A stretch of DNA of 64,000 bases from Anaspis maculata (Eukaryota; Arthropoda; Insecta; Coleoptera; Scraptiidae): positions 12,176,892 to 12,240,891 of the forward strand of contig OX421964.1 in the NCBI GenBank assembly GCA_949128115.1. The letters are read 5' to 3'. The notes under the pieces are model-generated. The model saw only the letters and a program-made list of their open reading frames with translations. It made no database searches and was not told the origin of the DNA. This document shows positions 34,631 through 45,619 of this stretch, piece after piece. The translations under genes were made by a program, and so were the position numbers. Numbering within the stretch: position 1 is the stretch's first letter; the number at the start of each line of letters is the position of its first letter.

Positions 34631-36874
34631 TAGGCATCTGCGGCACGTGACCAAGTGGGCGTGTCTACTCTGCTTGGAGGATAAACATGAAACAATCGAG
34701 CATGGTGTATGCCTGGTGTATGCACGTAAACTGCGTATTCTCTGGTAAAATTACTTAAAACGTTGGTGTAATCAGTGTAATCAGCTCAGGAATACCTATG
34801 CCTAGCTTTTGTATGGTGGTGAAGTGCGGAAGCAACGCGTCCAGAGATCGAGTGGGATTCTATAGAATCTCTTCGATTCATGACACTTGACTGAACATTA
34901 TTAAAGTTAATCCAACATTAATACCTACCTATTTTCAGAAAAACCAGCCAAGCTAAAAGACAAAAACAATCCAGACTGGGTCCCTTCAATCAGCATGGGA
35001 TATCAATCCGTTCATCTCAGTAAATCGAGCACTATAGTGATATACAGGGTTATTCAAAAGTCCGGAATAAAATTCATAATTTTTTTCCATATTTATCTCG
35101 GAGAAAACGCTCGAACAGGTCAATTTCTGAAAACGGTAAGCCGTTTTTTCATGACACGTGTCATGTTCTACCGTCAACCCCCTAACCCCAAGCCACCCTT
35201 AGTATTTTTTTTCAAATAGCACCCTATGGCTTGTGGGGGCTCGTTGGAAAGCTTGTCAAAAACTCTATTCAGATCTACCATTGAAAATTGGATCGGACGC
35301 TTCACCATGAAGTTTTGAGGAACCCCAGTTTTATTTAACAGTCCGGAATAAAATTCATAATTTTTTTCCATATTCATTTCGGGAAAAACGCTCGAACAGG
35401 TCGATTTCTAAAAACGGTAAGCCATTTTCTCATGACATGTGTCATGTTCTACCGTCAACCCCCTAACCCCAAGCCACCCTTAATATTTTTCTTCAAATGG
35501 CACCCGGCAAATGGGTGGCTTGGGGTTAGAGGGTTGACGATAGAACATGATACGTGTCATGGAAAAACGGCTTACCATTTTTTGAAATCAACCTGTTCGA
35601 GCGTTTTTTCCGAAATAAATATGGAAAAAAATTATGAATTTTATTTCGGACTGTTAAGTAAAACCGGGGTTCCTCAAAACTTCATGGTGAAGCGTCCGAT
35701 CTAATTTTCAATGATAGATCTGAATAGAGTTTTTGACAAGCTTTCCAACGAGCCCCCACAAGCCATAGGGTGCTATTTGAAAAAAAATACTAAGGGTGGC
35801 TTGGGGTTAGGGGGTTGACGGTAGAACATGATACGTATCATGAAAAACCGGCTTACCGTTTTTAGAAATCGACCTGTTCGAGCGTTTTTTCCGAAATAAA
35901 TATAGAAAAAAATTATGAATTTTATCCGGACTTTTGAATAACCCTGTATACAAACGACTTCAAAAAAGAAATGAATTGACACCAGAAGTTTACAACATCA
36001 TTCCGAGTTGCTTTTGCATTTAAACTGCTTTTCAATTAATCCAACTTGCTTGCATGCCAATAACGCACAAAAGATCTTATAGGTCGCAGTGCAGAAAGGA
36101 TCCTCCGAGACCAAATGACCACCTTTAATCTTGCATGCCAATAACAATCAGCATAATGCGATGTTGTGGCATGCACTGTGGATATACTTAACTCTGTAGT
36201 AGTGTAGGATTTAGAAATGTTTGGTGAGACGAGTGCGGAGTTTTGTGAGTTTGTGAGTTGTGAGTTTTGAAAGGAACTAGTCGTGACAATACGTCCAATT
36301 AAACAAGTACCTATAATATACGATTTTATATAGGTACCTACTTCACGTTATCAATTGAGGAACTGAAAACCCCAAGGAAAATTAATTAAATTTTATAATA
36401 GTAGTTCACAGACGACCCTCGTGAGTCTCGTGACACAGGTAGTTGTGTGACTGCTGTGCCACGGAAGCCCCCGGTATGATTCCTGAACTAAGTCTGGGTG
36501 TTTGTGTTGTCCAATTTGTACCCACTTTTTCCACTTTATGTAATGATGATCAATAAAGGGCAAAAGTCCGTGGCCAAATATAAGAGCTGATAAAAGAGAA
36601 TTTTTTCGCCAGGTCGCTTCCTTGATTACGATTGTCATGAATCGAAGGGATTCAACAGAATCCCACTCGATCTCTGGACGCGTTGCTTACGCACTTCACC
36701 ACCATACAAAAGCTAGGCATATTCCTGATATGATTACACCAACGTTTTAAGTAATTTTACCAGAGAATACGCAGTTTACGTGCATACACCAGGCATACAC
36801 CATGCTCGATTGTTTCATGTTTATCCTCCAAGCAGAGTAGACACGCCCACTTGGTCACGTGCCGCAGATGCCTA
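34631..36874. mobile_element. Long-TIR element (~250-bp arms) enclosing another palindrome
   Basis: TAGGCATCTGCGGCACGTGA and its complement at 36855-36874 begin ~250-bp mirrored arms (GGAGGATAAACATGAAACAA, GAGATCGAGTGGGATTCTAT). It interrupts a copy of the 24.4-kb repeat. TTTATCCAATCCTAT ends at 34630 and GAATAATGCACGCATTATCA resumes at 36878, and the two are contiguous at 24411-24445. The interior holds a second palindrome at 35043-35948. Confidence 0.8.
35043..35948. mobile_element. Mariner-type palindromic element (TACAGGGTTATTC ends)
   Basis: TACAGGGTTATTCAAAAGTC and its complement bound a four-part structure: a ~285-bp unit, a partial direct repeat of it, then both in reverse. CGCTCGAACAGGTC..GGTAAGCC and ACCGTCAACCCCCTAACCCC thus occur four times. 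TA flanks are consistent with Tc1/mariner insertion. No transposase frame. Confidence 0.8.
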
Positions 36875-36876
36875 AT

Positions 36877-37010
36877 TGAATAATGCACGCATTATCACGC
36901 GCATACATGCCTGCATTTTTCAATAAGACTGGATAAAGCATAGTATTCTACTCGCGGGTAAGGCTCGGAGCAATCATTACCCGCTTGTTTAATATACATA
37001 CTATAATTGC
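36877..37010. repeat. Deleted copy of the 24.4-kb inverted-repeat element
   Basis: AATGCACGCATTATCACGCG, TTCAATAAGACTGGATAAAG and AGTATTCTACTCGCGGGTAA are followed after a deletion by CAATCATTACCCGCTTGTTT. The two sides are contiguous parts of the arm at 24430-24607 with about 70 bp missing. Confidence 0.8.
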
Positions 37011-37250
37011 TGCGTTCGGCTTGGTTTGGAGTGGAACGAGTGGAGTGGAGTTGGAGTTTGGGTCACGTGATCATAGAGTGAACGGGGCAAGAACAAGCCA
37101 AACGTTCCCTATCACCCAGTCGCCTGTCACTGTCAATTCTATTAAGATTATAAGGCAATTTCTGCCGACGTATGAGCCCCTCTGGTATGAGCTGTGATAG
37201 CCGAATGGCAACTGAAAAGTGAAATGAGAGAAGAGGTACCCACTTGAAGG

Positions 37251-38451
37251 TAGGGGAAGGTGTTGTACCTTGGACCGATTGTACCTCGGACCAAATGCGA
37301 TATTTCGAAAATGCAGTGACCTGTATGGTCGAGAGTGTCTATTGTTCTTCGCAGTTAACGGTAGATGTTACTGAGTTGGTGAGATATCCTCGAAGAAAAG
37401 GGATGTCAAAAATTTTCGTAACTTCATGATTCTCGCCTGCCAAAGTAAATATTCAAACACTAAGCAGAGGTCAATACCGCCTTTGAACAGCAATCTATAC
37501 GGATACTTCTATTTTTGAGAAGTAGTGCACTCAGTTCTGTCTCATTTAATCACAATCGGAATGGGCAAAATGTAACCTCAAAATAGCAGCAAGCCGTTTT
37601 TGCAACTTTTGAATTTATTGTACATTGGACCGGCCAGCTTGTTGTACCTTGGACCGAACAAATGTAATGTAATGTGAACAACAAAAGGCCAGGACTTTTT
37701 TTGCAGTAGAATTTGCTCGTTATAATATTATTTATTTCATTCTATATAACAATATTATATAACGTATATCCCAAAGTTATATTTTCCAAACAATCAATTC
37801 ATTTTTTTCGAGAATTTTTTTACAGTTACCCATTTGTGATATTTTCAAAGCATTATTGTCTCCTCTCAGAGTATGTGTATATTTGATATTAGTTCATTTA
37901 TTCCATTGAAAAAATACTCAAAAACACTGTTTTTGACTTTCTTGTGTCGTGGTCCAAGGTACAACACTAGATTGTACCTTGGACCAAAAGACAAAAAATA
38001 GCTATTTACGATACGAGTGTTAAAAGTGACAGGTATTATTTTGTGAGCGGGGACGCTTGCGAAACGAGCATTAGCGAGTAGAGCAACCCCGCGAACAAAA
38101 TAAGACACTTTTAACGCGTGTATCGTACAGGATTTTATCTACAATGGTCTTTGAAATGTTTGGTAAATGTCAGAATTTATTGAAAATATGACAGGAATGC
38201 GCAGAATCATCATTTTTTCACGTCGCCCATGATGACGTGCTAAAAGTGACGGGTATTATTTAACGCTTGTGGATAAAACTGTTTTCGAAATTTCCAAGTC
38301 AGCATGAATAATTTTGCAGATCGTGACATGAGTAGTGATAGATAAATCCTTACCGAATTATATGATTAGACAAAACCGGTTGTAACAGCCATGTTTCGCT
38401 CAAAATGAATTTTCAAAAAAAATCGTTCCAAGGTAACAACACCTTCCCCTA
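37251..38451. mobile_element. TIR element TAGGGGAAGGTGTTGTACC
   Basis: The ends TAGGGGAAGGTGTTGTACC and near-complement are 23 bp with one mismatch. TTGTACCTTGGACC is repeated at the left end and at about 37617, 37642 and 37973. It carries the 267-bp repeat at 38001-38267. Non-coding. Confidence 0.7.
38001..38267 (+). repeat. 267-bp dispersed repeat, copy 1
   Basis: GCTATTTACGATACGAGTGT through ACGGGTATTATTTAACGCTT is matched in reverse complement by 53161-53430. Internally it is a quasi-palindrome built from TAAAAGTGAC.GGTATTATTT. Confidence 0.85.
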
Positions 38452-39860
38452 GGTACTGAGAAAGGGGGGAGTGAAATCGGTATACAAATCGAAATAAAAC
38501 GACATGTGTGCGTGCCGCGTGGGAGTGAAAGGGGCCAGGGAACGTGTCCAACACGGGGGCAAGGGCGGTGGGCAGCGCAGGATGGAGAAGGAGGCGGAAG
38601 GGGGATTTTGACGGGTGTCGACGAGCAGCGCTGAGGGGAGTTCTAGAACATTCATTGAGAGCTTAAGGTGTGGAGTGAAGCTGAATCTTGGAGCTGAATA
38701 AAGAATTCTCGGCATCTAGTGAGTTTTCGTGGTTGCCCAAAGCGTCCTACAACACATGAAATTTTGCTTGGGTGATTTTCATCCCACATCGCCCACATCC
38801 CATCACACAAGCGCCCTTTCCTTTGATTCCTTTGATTTATCACCCATGTTGATATGACGGCGACAGCCGACAGCACAAAAAAATGACAAAACGCAGCAAA
38901 ACGTAACCTCTCAAACAAACAACTCCATCCCAAGCTCCATCCGCCCCGCGTGAAAAGGTGGTGCACGTAGAGTGAGCTCGATTCACTCCACTCTACGCTA
39001 CGCAACCCGAACGCTACCGAGTTGACTCTCTTCACTCCATTTGGCCGTACCCGAACGATTTAGAGTGTTCGGAGTAAAAAGGAGTCACCCGAACAGCCAA
39101 GCCGAACGCACCAAATGTAGCTCCCGTGCTTTATTCAAGGATGACTTAAATTAAATTGGTAAAATAAGGCTTCGCGGAATCAATCGCTGTGAGTTAATTC
39201 CTTGACAGAAATATATATCATTCAGGTCTCTTTCGAAAGCTGCAGGGATGTACTTCTGTTTGAGCCTATTGGAATTTCCAAAACTCTTGTAAGTCATAAC
39301 AGTAGAATCAGGAATGTGTGAGGTTAGACAAATCAAATGACAGGTAAATGATGACAATCGGTGCTTTCCTTTTACCAAAAAACTCACTGATCTGATCTAA
39401 GTTAGAGAGAGAAGAAGCAAGAAATCACATGCGCCAAAGTGAGATACCCACTAACAGGTCAGAATACATACTTGGTTTAGGTTGTAAATGGAAAGCACCT
39501 ATTGTGTTGCTTTATGTCAGCTTCGATTTCATTGGAAGAGGAATTTAGCCGCGTATTCAGTCGATTTAAACAGATGGACTATGCTCTTTTATCTGGGCCG
39601 ATTCTTTTTATTTTTTTTTATTTTTTTCAACTTCGCAGTATCTATTTAATTTTAGGTAGGTACTGTCTGGAGCACTGTATTACATAAGTACCTACATTAA
39701 ATCTCTTGTACCTGACTCAAAAAAAGTGACAGCCATGAAGGAGTCCTTACGTAGTACATCCACCCTGAAGCTAGGAACCGAGCCTTTCATTCTAAATACA
39801 GTGCTCAACCATTGAAGTGGAACACCTGAAAATTTTGGTCAAATTAAAATGGTCGTATTT

Positions 39861-41879
39861 TCTTAAGAAAAAACCGAATTGCAATGAGCTTTTTTTCCTG
39901 GGCAGCTAATGACTTAGACTACAGCATGATGGAATTCTTTCTTGTTGCAAGCTTGTCATATTATTAATACAGGGTGAAGTAGTGAGGTACTGCAAAAAAT
40001 GAAAAGTTTGCACCTCTCCCGACCCGCGAATTTTTATTTTTTTTATTTTTCCAACTCGTTCTGGGCAAACATTGAGTCCATACCTCGAAACGGTTTTTTG
40101 GGTTTCTGTCTAGCTGTGTTAATTACAGGGTGATCTCAAAAAAGTGAAATTTTAGACGTTCAATGATAACTTCTTTCATTGTTATCCGATTTTGAACATC
40201 TTTAGCTCATATTGAAGCTGATACTTAGGGCGAGAACGTTGTGAGGTCAAAAATTATTGAAAACATTATTTCAATTTAAGGGGACGTATCAGAAGCGACC
40301 CAAATGTTAAACAGCTTCCGAGTATCTGTTTGATGAAAGACAAAAACAAATACGGTAGTGACCGATTTTTTTAATTATTATTATTTTTTGAAGTTCACTT
40401 CTTGATAAGTGACGCTATATAGTGACAGATTTTTTTTCGTAAGTTTTCTTGGTAAAAACAAATTATGAAAGTTTTCGATCATTTCAAATTTGGCGCGATG
40501 ACGTCACAATCTTTCATAGGCGGAGAAGCAGGCTTGACAACACTACAGAACTTACTACAAAAAGCACTAGCGTCAACCCGTCAACGCTCATAACAGCTGA
40601 TTGTTATATTGTTAACACTTTGTGTATTTGTGCGGTGATTCGTGTTGTTTAGTTGTTTTGCTTGAAAATATGGAAAGTTGGTAAAATCTTTCATGATTTA
40701 TGAATATTTCAAGACTACATCAGACTTCAATGGTTATGTTATGCTGGCAAACGTCAACGTGAACACTGACACACAGGCAACGGAGGTGGGGTCATCCCCA
40801 CTACTGTTAAAAGATTGAAACGTCACAGCCCGCCTTACAGCTCGGTAGATTTGAAGGCAGACTTTCAAGGCAGATTTTGAGACACTTGGAACTTTTTTTT
40901 TTTCGAATTTTCACGAAACGTAGTCTTGTTATTAAGGCTCTACATTCGATTAGTATGTTTTTTTTTTATATTTTTCGATGGTGGTCACTACCCTATTGAA
41001 ACTTGTCCTCAGAGGATCCGCTAATTTGGATCATTTCAATCTGCATCTCGCTTTAGTTGTCCAAGAAATTTCCGTGGTAGAATCAAAACTTGACTGCGTG
41101 TTTTCGCGAAAAAATCGCATCCCTTATTTACCTGAAGGCGGCCGTAACCCAAGTTACAAAATTCACAACAATTCCAAAAATTCTTCTTGACAGTAAAACA
41201 CGTATACCTGCCAGTTCTGAATCTTGTAACTTGGGTTACGGTCGCCTACACAGGTAAATAAAGGATGCGATTTTTTCGCGGAAACACGCACTCAAGTTTC
41301 GGTTCTACCACGGACATTATCTTGGACAACTAAAACGAAAAGCAGATCAAAATGGTCCAAATTAGCGGATCCTTGAAGACACGTTTCAATTTGTTCTTAT
41401 CTGTTATTAAACGGAAAGTCGGAAGCTGTTTTACATTCGGGTCACTTTTGAGAAGTTCCCTTATATTGAATTGTTCTCTTCATTTCAAAGTTTTGACCTC
41501 ACACCGTTCTCGCCTGAAGTTTCAGCTTCAATATGAGCCAAAGAAGTTTTAAATCGGGTAACAATGAAAGAAGTTACCATTGAAAGCCTAAAATATCACT
41601 TTTTTGAAATCACCCTGTAATTAACAGAGATAACCGAAAACCCAAAAAACCGTTTCGAGGTATGGGTTCAAAGTTTCTCCAGAACAAGTTGGAAAAATTC
41701 AACAAAATGTTTTCGCGGATCGGGAGGGGTGCAAACTTTACATTTTTTGCAGTACCCCACTACTACACCCTGTATAAATAATATGAAAAGCTTATAACAA
41801 GAAAGAATTATATCTTGCTGTAGTCTGAGACATTAGCTGCCCAGGGAAAAAAACTAATTGCAATTCGGATTTTTCTTGA
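39861..41879. mobile_element. Foldback palindrome 5 with concentric CAGGGTG ends
   Basis: Mirrored arms run about 480 bp inward. Within each arm a TACAGGGTGAAGTAGTG end (39968; mirror to 41774) and a TACAGGGTGATCTC end (40124; mirror to 41619) occur, all sharing one axis at about 40871. The core has a separate inverted repeat (40998-41395) centred elsewhere, at about 41197. No recognised gene. Confidence 0.75.
40998..41395. repeat. Inner inverted repeat of palindrome 5
   Basis: GAGGATCCGCTAATTTGGA.., GCGAAAAAATCGCATCC and CCGTAACCCAAGTTACAA are mirrored around 41197, which is 326 bp off the axis of the surrounding palindrome. Confidence 0.8.
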
Positions 41880-42150
41880 TAGTCCGGTGGACTAGGGTTA
41901 CAACTATGCATTTTATGACTACGGAACAATTTTTTGCAGGCATGTTCAGAAAGCCTTCATCTATCATTTGAGAAGTGCTGCCAAGCAATTTTTCAATGTG
42001 GGGGGTCAGGGGGGCCCTTTTTTGACAACTTAAATCGTTTTTTGTCGATAAAATCTGTAATAAAAATTCTAAAAAGAAAATTCCAACGGATTATTGAAAA
42101 GCAACTTGAAAGGTCACTTATATGTGTAAAAACTATTACGGGGTGAACAG
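41880..42150. repeat. Half copy related to foldback palindrome 2
   Basis: TAGTCCGGTGG..ACTATGCATTTT and GGGGGGTCAGGGGGGCCC follow the same order as the left arm of the 15.1-17.0 kb palindrome. It abuts the end of palindrome 5. Confidence 0.5.
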
Positions 42151-43070
42151 GTTCCGAAAAAAATGACTTTCCGTCAACATGCAATATGATAAAGAAAATA
42201 TTGTGCCAAAGACCTTCAGCTTCGTCATTGGAAAATGCCGATTGGCATATTTGTTGATCATATCCACCTGAACTGGTTGAGAACGAAGTTAGTTTTGGAA
42301 AGACCTCATAGGCAATATGGAAGCGCAATATTTGTTAGGCCTAACATTGTCGTCGATTCAACTGCAATTAAATTAAGTGTGATAATAATGTTGAGATAAT
42401 GACGATCGAGTTGAAATCATGCACTGTAACATAGATGAACTCCCAGCTCAAACTGTGCAAGAATTTCTTTGCCAAACTCTGCCGCTCCCACACGCCGCCT
42501 CCAAAGTAAGAGATAAATGTTAAACATAAACCTAAAGATTACGATCCAATTCTTTCGCTTTACAGGGTGGTCCTCGTTTTATGTCATTAAATTCAAGGAT
42601 CAATAGAAAATGGAAAATGAAAGGGACTTTCTTCAGAAAACATATTTGAGAAATGCCTAATAACAGAGATACAGCCCTTCAGAGTTGGGAATAAATGATC
42701 GGTTTTTCCGCATAAGTTTTGAACCGTTCAACCGATTTCATTCAAAATAGAATCAAAGATTTACTGAAATTATCCCCTGTCGAACAATCATAACATGTTC
42801 CATAAAAAAGTTTCAGGAGCGTAGATATCAGGGGGTGTTCCTACTCCCCCCCATTTCTCACTCACCAGTTATTTTTGAAAACTGTTCATAATTTTGAATT
42901 CTACGTTCAATTTAGAAGAAAAAGCCACTCTTGCAAAATTTTGATTAGAGGTTTCGTTAAGGAGATATTCGAGTTTGAAACTTTGGAAAACATCCCGAAA
43001 TCGCCACTTTCCAGAACCCAAATTGTTTTTTTCCTGAAAATTTCCCGTGTTTTGGAAAAAATGGTGGTTA

Positions 43071-43888
43071 AGGCAGCAGTCACACTGGAGCCATCACCAC
43101 CCACTACCACCCACCACCACCCACTACCACCAAGCAAAATAATCCGCCCTGGTCTCACTGAGCCACCGTCCATCGTCCACCGGTAACCACCGTGTCTCCC
43201 TCCTGAATTTGACATAATCCTGTTTTATATAATCCGTACTACAATTCTGTAGCGAAAGTTGCCTAAAAACCACGATTTTAGGCAACATTCGCTACATCAG
43301 TGTACTGCGGAATGTATTTCATACTCCCAGGGACTTTTCTCACACGATTCAAGAACAGTGGCCCAGCTCATGACAAGATTGACAAGTTCTCTGATTGCAA
43401 TGATTTTGTCTGATGACTCAGATATCGACGAAGTTGTAGCTTTATACTACATTTCGAAAAAAATCCGTAAAAAACGCCGGAACATATGGGTGCGTCAAAT
43501 GTTTCTCGATAGAGAGCAACTAGGAGAATTTCATCAATTAGTGCCGCAGCTTGTTGATGATGAAGAACAATTTTACAGTTATTACCGTATGAACAAGAAA
43601 TGTTACAATTTGTTAGTGACAAAAGTGAATCCTTTGTTCTCTTCGGGACATACACATTGTATGTTGTACGTATGCACAAAATGTTTGTTCTGCATGCGCA
43701 TCAAGATGCGCATTGTTAACCACCGACCACTAACCACCACTTTGGAAATTTCAAACACATGGCCACCGGTGGTCACTGAGCGGTGGTGAGAGGTGGCTGC
43801 AGTGTGACCAGCATCATTACATTGCGTGCGTTTGATTTTTGGTTGATGGTAGTGGGTGGTGGTGGGTGGCTCAGTGTGACTGCTGCCT
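43071..43888 (+). mobile_element. PIF/Harbinger-type element (non-autonomous)
   Basis: Inverted ends AGGCAGCAGTCACACTGG / CAGTGTGACTGCTGCCT carry subterminal CCACCACC/CCACTACC arrays (about 43095-43132; mirrored about 43848-43868). TTA precedes the left end and overlaps the right end, consistent with the 3-bp target duplication of this superfamily. It encodes only a transposase N-terminal fragment. Confidence 0.75.
43259..43789 (+). pseudogene. Harbinger transposase N-terminal fragment
   Basis: A 176-residue frame whose middle, KRRNIWVRQMFLDREQLGEF then HQLVPQLVDDEEQFYSYYRM, has the layout of the HARBI1-like leader (R.WWV.P....R...G.Y..L...L...D...F..YFRM). The DDE nuclease domain that should follow is absent. 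The frame runs into MRIVNHRPLTTTL, translated from the element's terminal repeats. Translation may really begin at the internal Met near residue 38. Not a functional transposase. Confidence 0.6.
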
Positions 43889-45217
43889 TATCAACTTAGA
43901 AATTCTAGAAAACCTATTTCAGCTGAGAAATCATGAGTTTCTTTGAATTTTAATTTTTAGACCTTTGATAGTGGCGATTTCGGGATGATTCCCAAAGTTT
44001 TAAACCCAAATATCTCCTAAACGAAGCCTCTGATCAAAATTTTGCAACAGTGATTTTTTCTTCAAAATTGAACTTAGAGTTCAGAATTATGAACAGTTTT
44101 CAAAAATAACTAGGGAGGTGAAAAATAAGGAGGGAAAAGTACAGTCACCCTCTAATGTCTAAGCCCCTGAAACTTTTTCATGGAACATGTTATGATTGTT
44201 CTACAAGGAATAATTTCAGTAAACCTTTGGTTCTATTTATAATCAAATCGGTTGAACGGTTCAAAAGTTATGCGGAAAAAACGATTATTTATTTCCAACT
44301 TTGAAGGGCTGTATCTCTGTTATTAAGCATTTCTCAAATATGTTTTCTGGAGAAAGTCCCCTTAATTTTTTATTCTCTATCGATCCTCAAATTTAATGAC
44401 ATAAAAGTCGGACCACCCTGTATGTATAGATGACTAAAAATGGGAAGAGATAGGTCACTTTTGATTAGTCGCCGCCTCCAGCTCCCGCCCGCAAACAAAA
44501 AAAATTGCAACTTTCATAATTTTCACTGATTTGTCATATTTCCTTACACATTTGGAAATCCCTAACTCAAACTGTGCCACAGTTAGTTTCCCGAATGCTG
44601 CCGCCCCCACACGTTGCCCGCAAAGTAAGAGATAAATGAAAAACATAAACCCGAAAACATAATGATCTAATTCTTTCGCTATATGGATAGCCGATTAAAA
44701 ATGGGAGAGAATAGGCTACTGTTGATTAGTGGCTGCTCCCAGCTTCCGCCTCCAAACAAAAAAATGTTGATGATTGGAAGAATTTTTATTCAAATCTGTT
44801 CCATTGACAAGTACCCCATTCTAATAACAAAAAATCACAATGAGTTTAGACTGAAGAGAGTGGGCAAAGAATGATGTTTCTCCTTCAACCAAATTTCTTT
44901 ACATTCATAATATGCCTCTTTAAGAAAATGCGCTACTGAGACTCACGCACGTGAAGGCATACTCACTTGTTTCAACCTGCCAGACCCACATTTATCGGTA
45001 AAGTTTCCTTCGTTTCAATTTTTAGCACGACACTAGGCGACAACATGCGCCTGAAGTGATTACGATTACTAATCCAAATTCACCACTTTATAGACATATC
45101 GCCATTGTTTCTCAGATTTGGAATGGCACTCAACTAAAATGAATCTTAAAATACAACAAACACGCAAATATAAATATTGCGCCTCTTGGGGCCATATAGC
45201 GGACACCTCGCATTTTC

Positions 45218-45393
45218 AATGAAACAAAGCTCTCCGACCCGACTACCACATTAGACGGTTGGACCGAAAAATCATCGGATGGTTGGACTGAATGCCTGCG
45301 CACTGATGAGCCTCCAGTAGGGGCAAAACACGTGTTTGTGCAGTTTCGGCCCGACCGTCTGATGTTGTGATAGTCGGAGAGCTTTGTTTCATT
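45218..45393. mobile_element. MITE with AATGAAACAAAGCTCTCCGA ends
   Basis: An imperfect inverted repeat of ~45 bp at each end, continuing through CCGACTACCACATTAGACGG. Non-coding, 176 bp. Confidence 0.7.
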
Positions 45394-45490
45394 AAAATAA
45401 ATCTATAAGTAAATAGTAAATACCGTGTTAAAACGAAGTTGCTCTAAAGTGACTTCTGGGGGTGACTTTTGGTATGGTTTAGGTCGGGAC

Positions 45491-45610
45491 TCCGACGTCG
45501 AGCCGACCAAATGGGTGAAAATACTGGTCGTATCGACGTCGCACCAACGTCGGCGATTCCAACGAACCAACCCAGATCTACGTGACCAAATTGGTCGGCT
45601 CGACGTCGGG
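45491..45610. mobile_element. Short palindromic element rich in CGACGTCG
   Basis: TCCGACGTCGAGCCGACCAA is mirrored by TTGGTCGGCTCGACGTCGG about 80 bp away, with further CGACGTCG palindromes in the loop and flank. Confidence 0.6.
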
Positions 45611-45619
45611 TGTCCAATC

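Larger units (their letters stand above)
37011..39110. mobile_element. TIR element TGCGTTCGGCTTGG, with nested element
   Basis: Inverted 14-bp ends TGCGTTCGGCTTGG/CCAAGCCGAACGCA lie 2.1 kb apart. Both are followed inward by GGAGTG-rich sequence. The interior contains a complete TIR element (37251-38451). The three frames of 80-127 residues near 38.4-39.0 kb show no family motif. Confidence 0.55.
42561..44422. mobile_element. TA-flanked long-TIR element (CAGGGTGGTCC ends)
   Basis: TACAGGGTGGTCC and GGACCACCCTGTA end ~490-bp mirrored arms. TA on both sides and an uninterrupted paralogous site at about 44680 (TTTCGCTATATGG) support Tc1/mariner-type insertion. It is related to the 29.5-30.9 kb element. 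A Harbinger-type element sits at its centre. No mariner transposase is present. Confidence 0.8.
42440..44760 (+). repeat. ~260-bp tandem repeat, first unit interrupted
   Basis: The first unit runs 42440-42560 then 44423-44560. The second, uninterrupted unit starts at about 44562. Shared phrases are CTCAAACTGTGC, AAAGTAAGAGATAAATG, AATTCTTTCGCT and TTAAAAATGGGA (or CTAAAAATGGGA). The interruption is the element at 42561-44422. Confidence 0.75.

Noticed and set aside
38449..39035. Two overlapping frames of 88 and 127 residues on the minus strand
   Set aside because: Lie within a TIR element, overlap each other and show no transposase or host motif.
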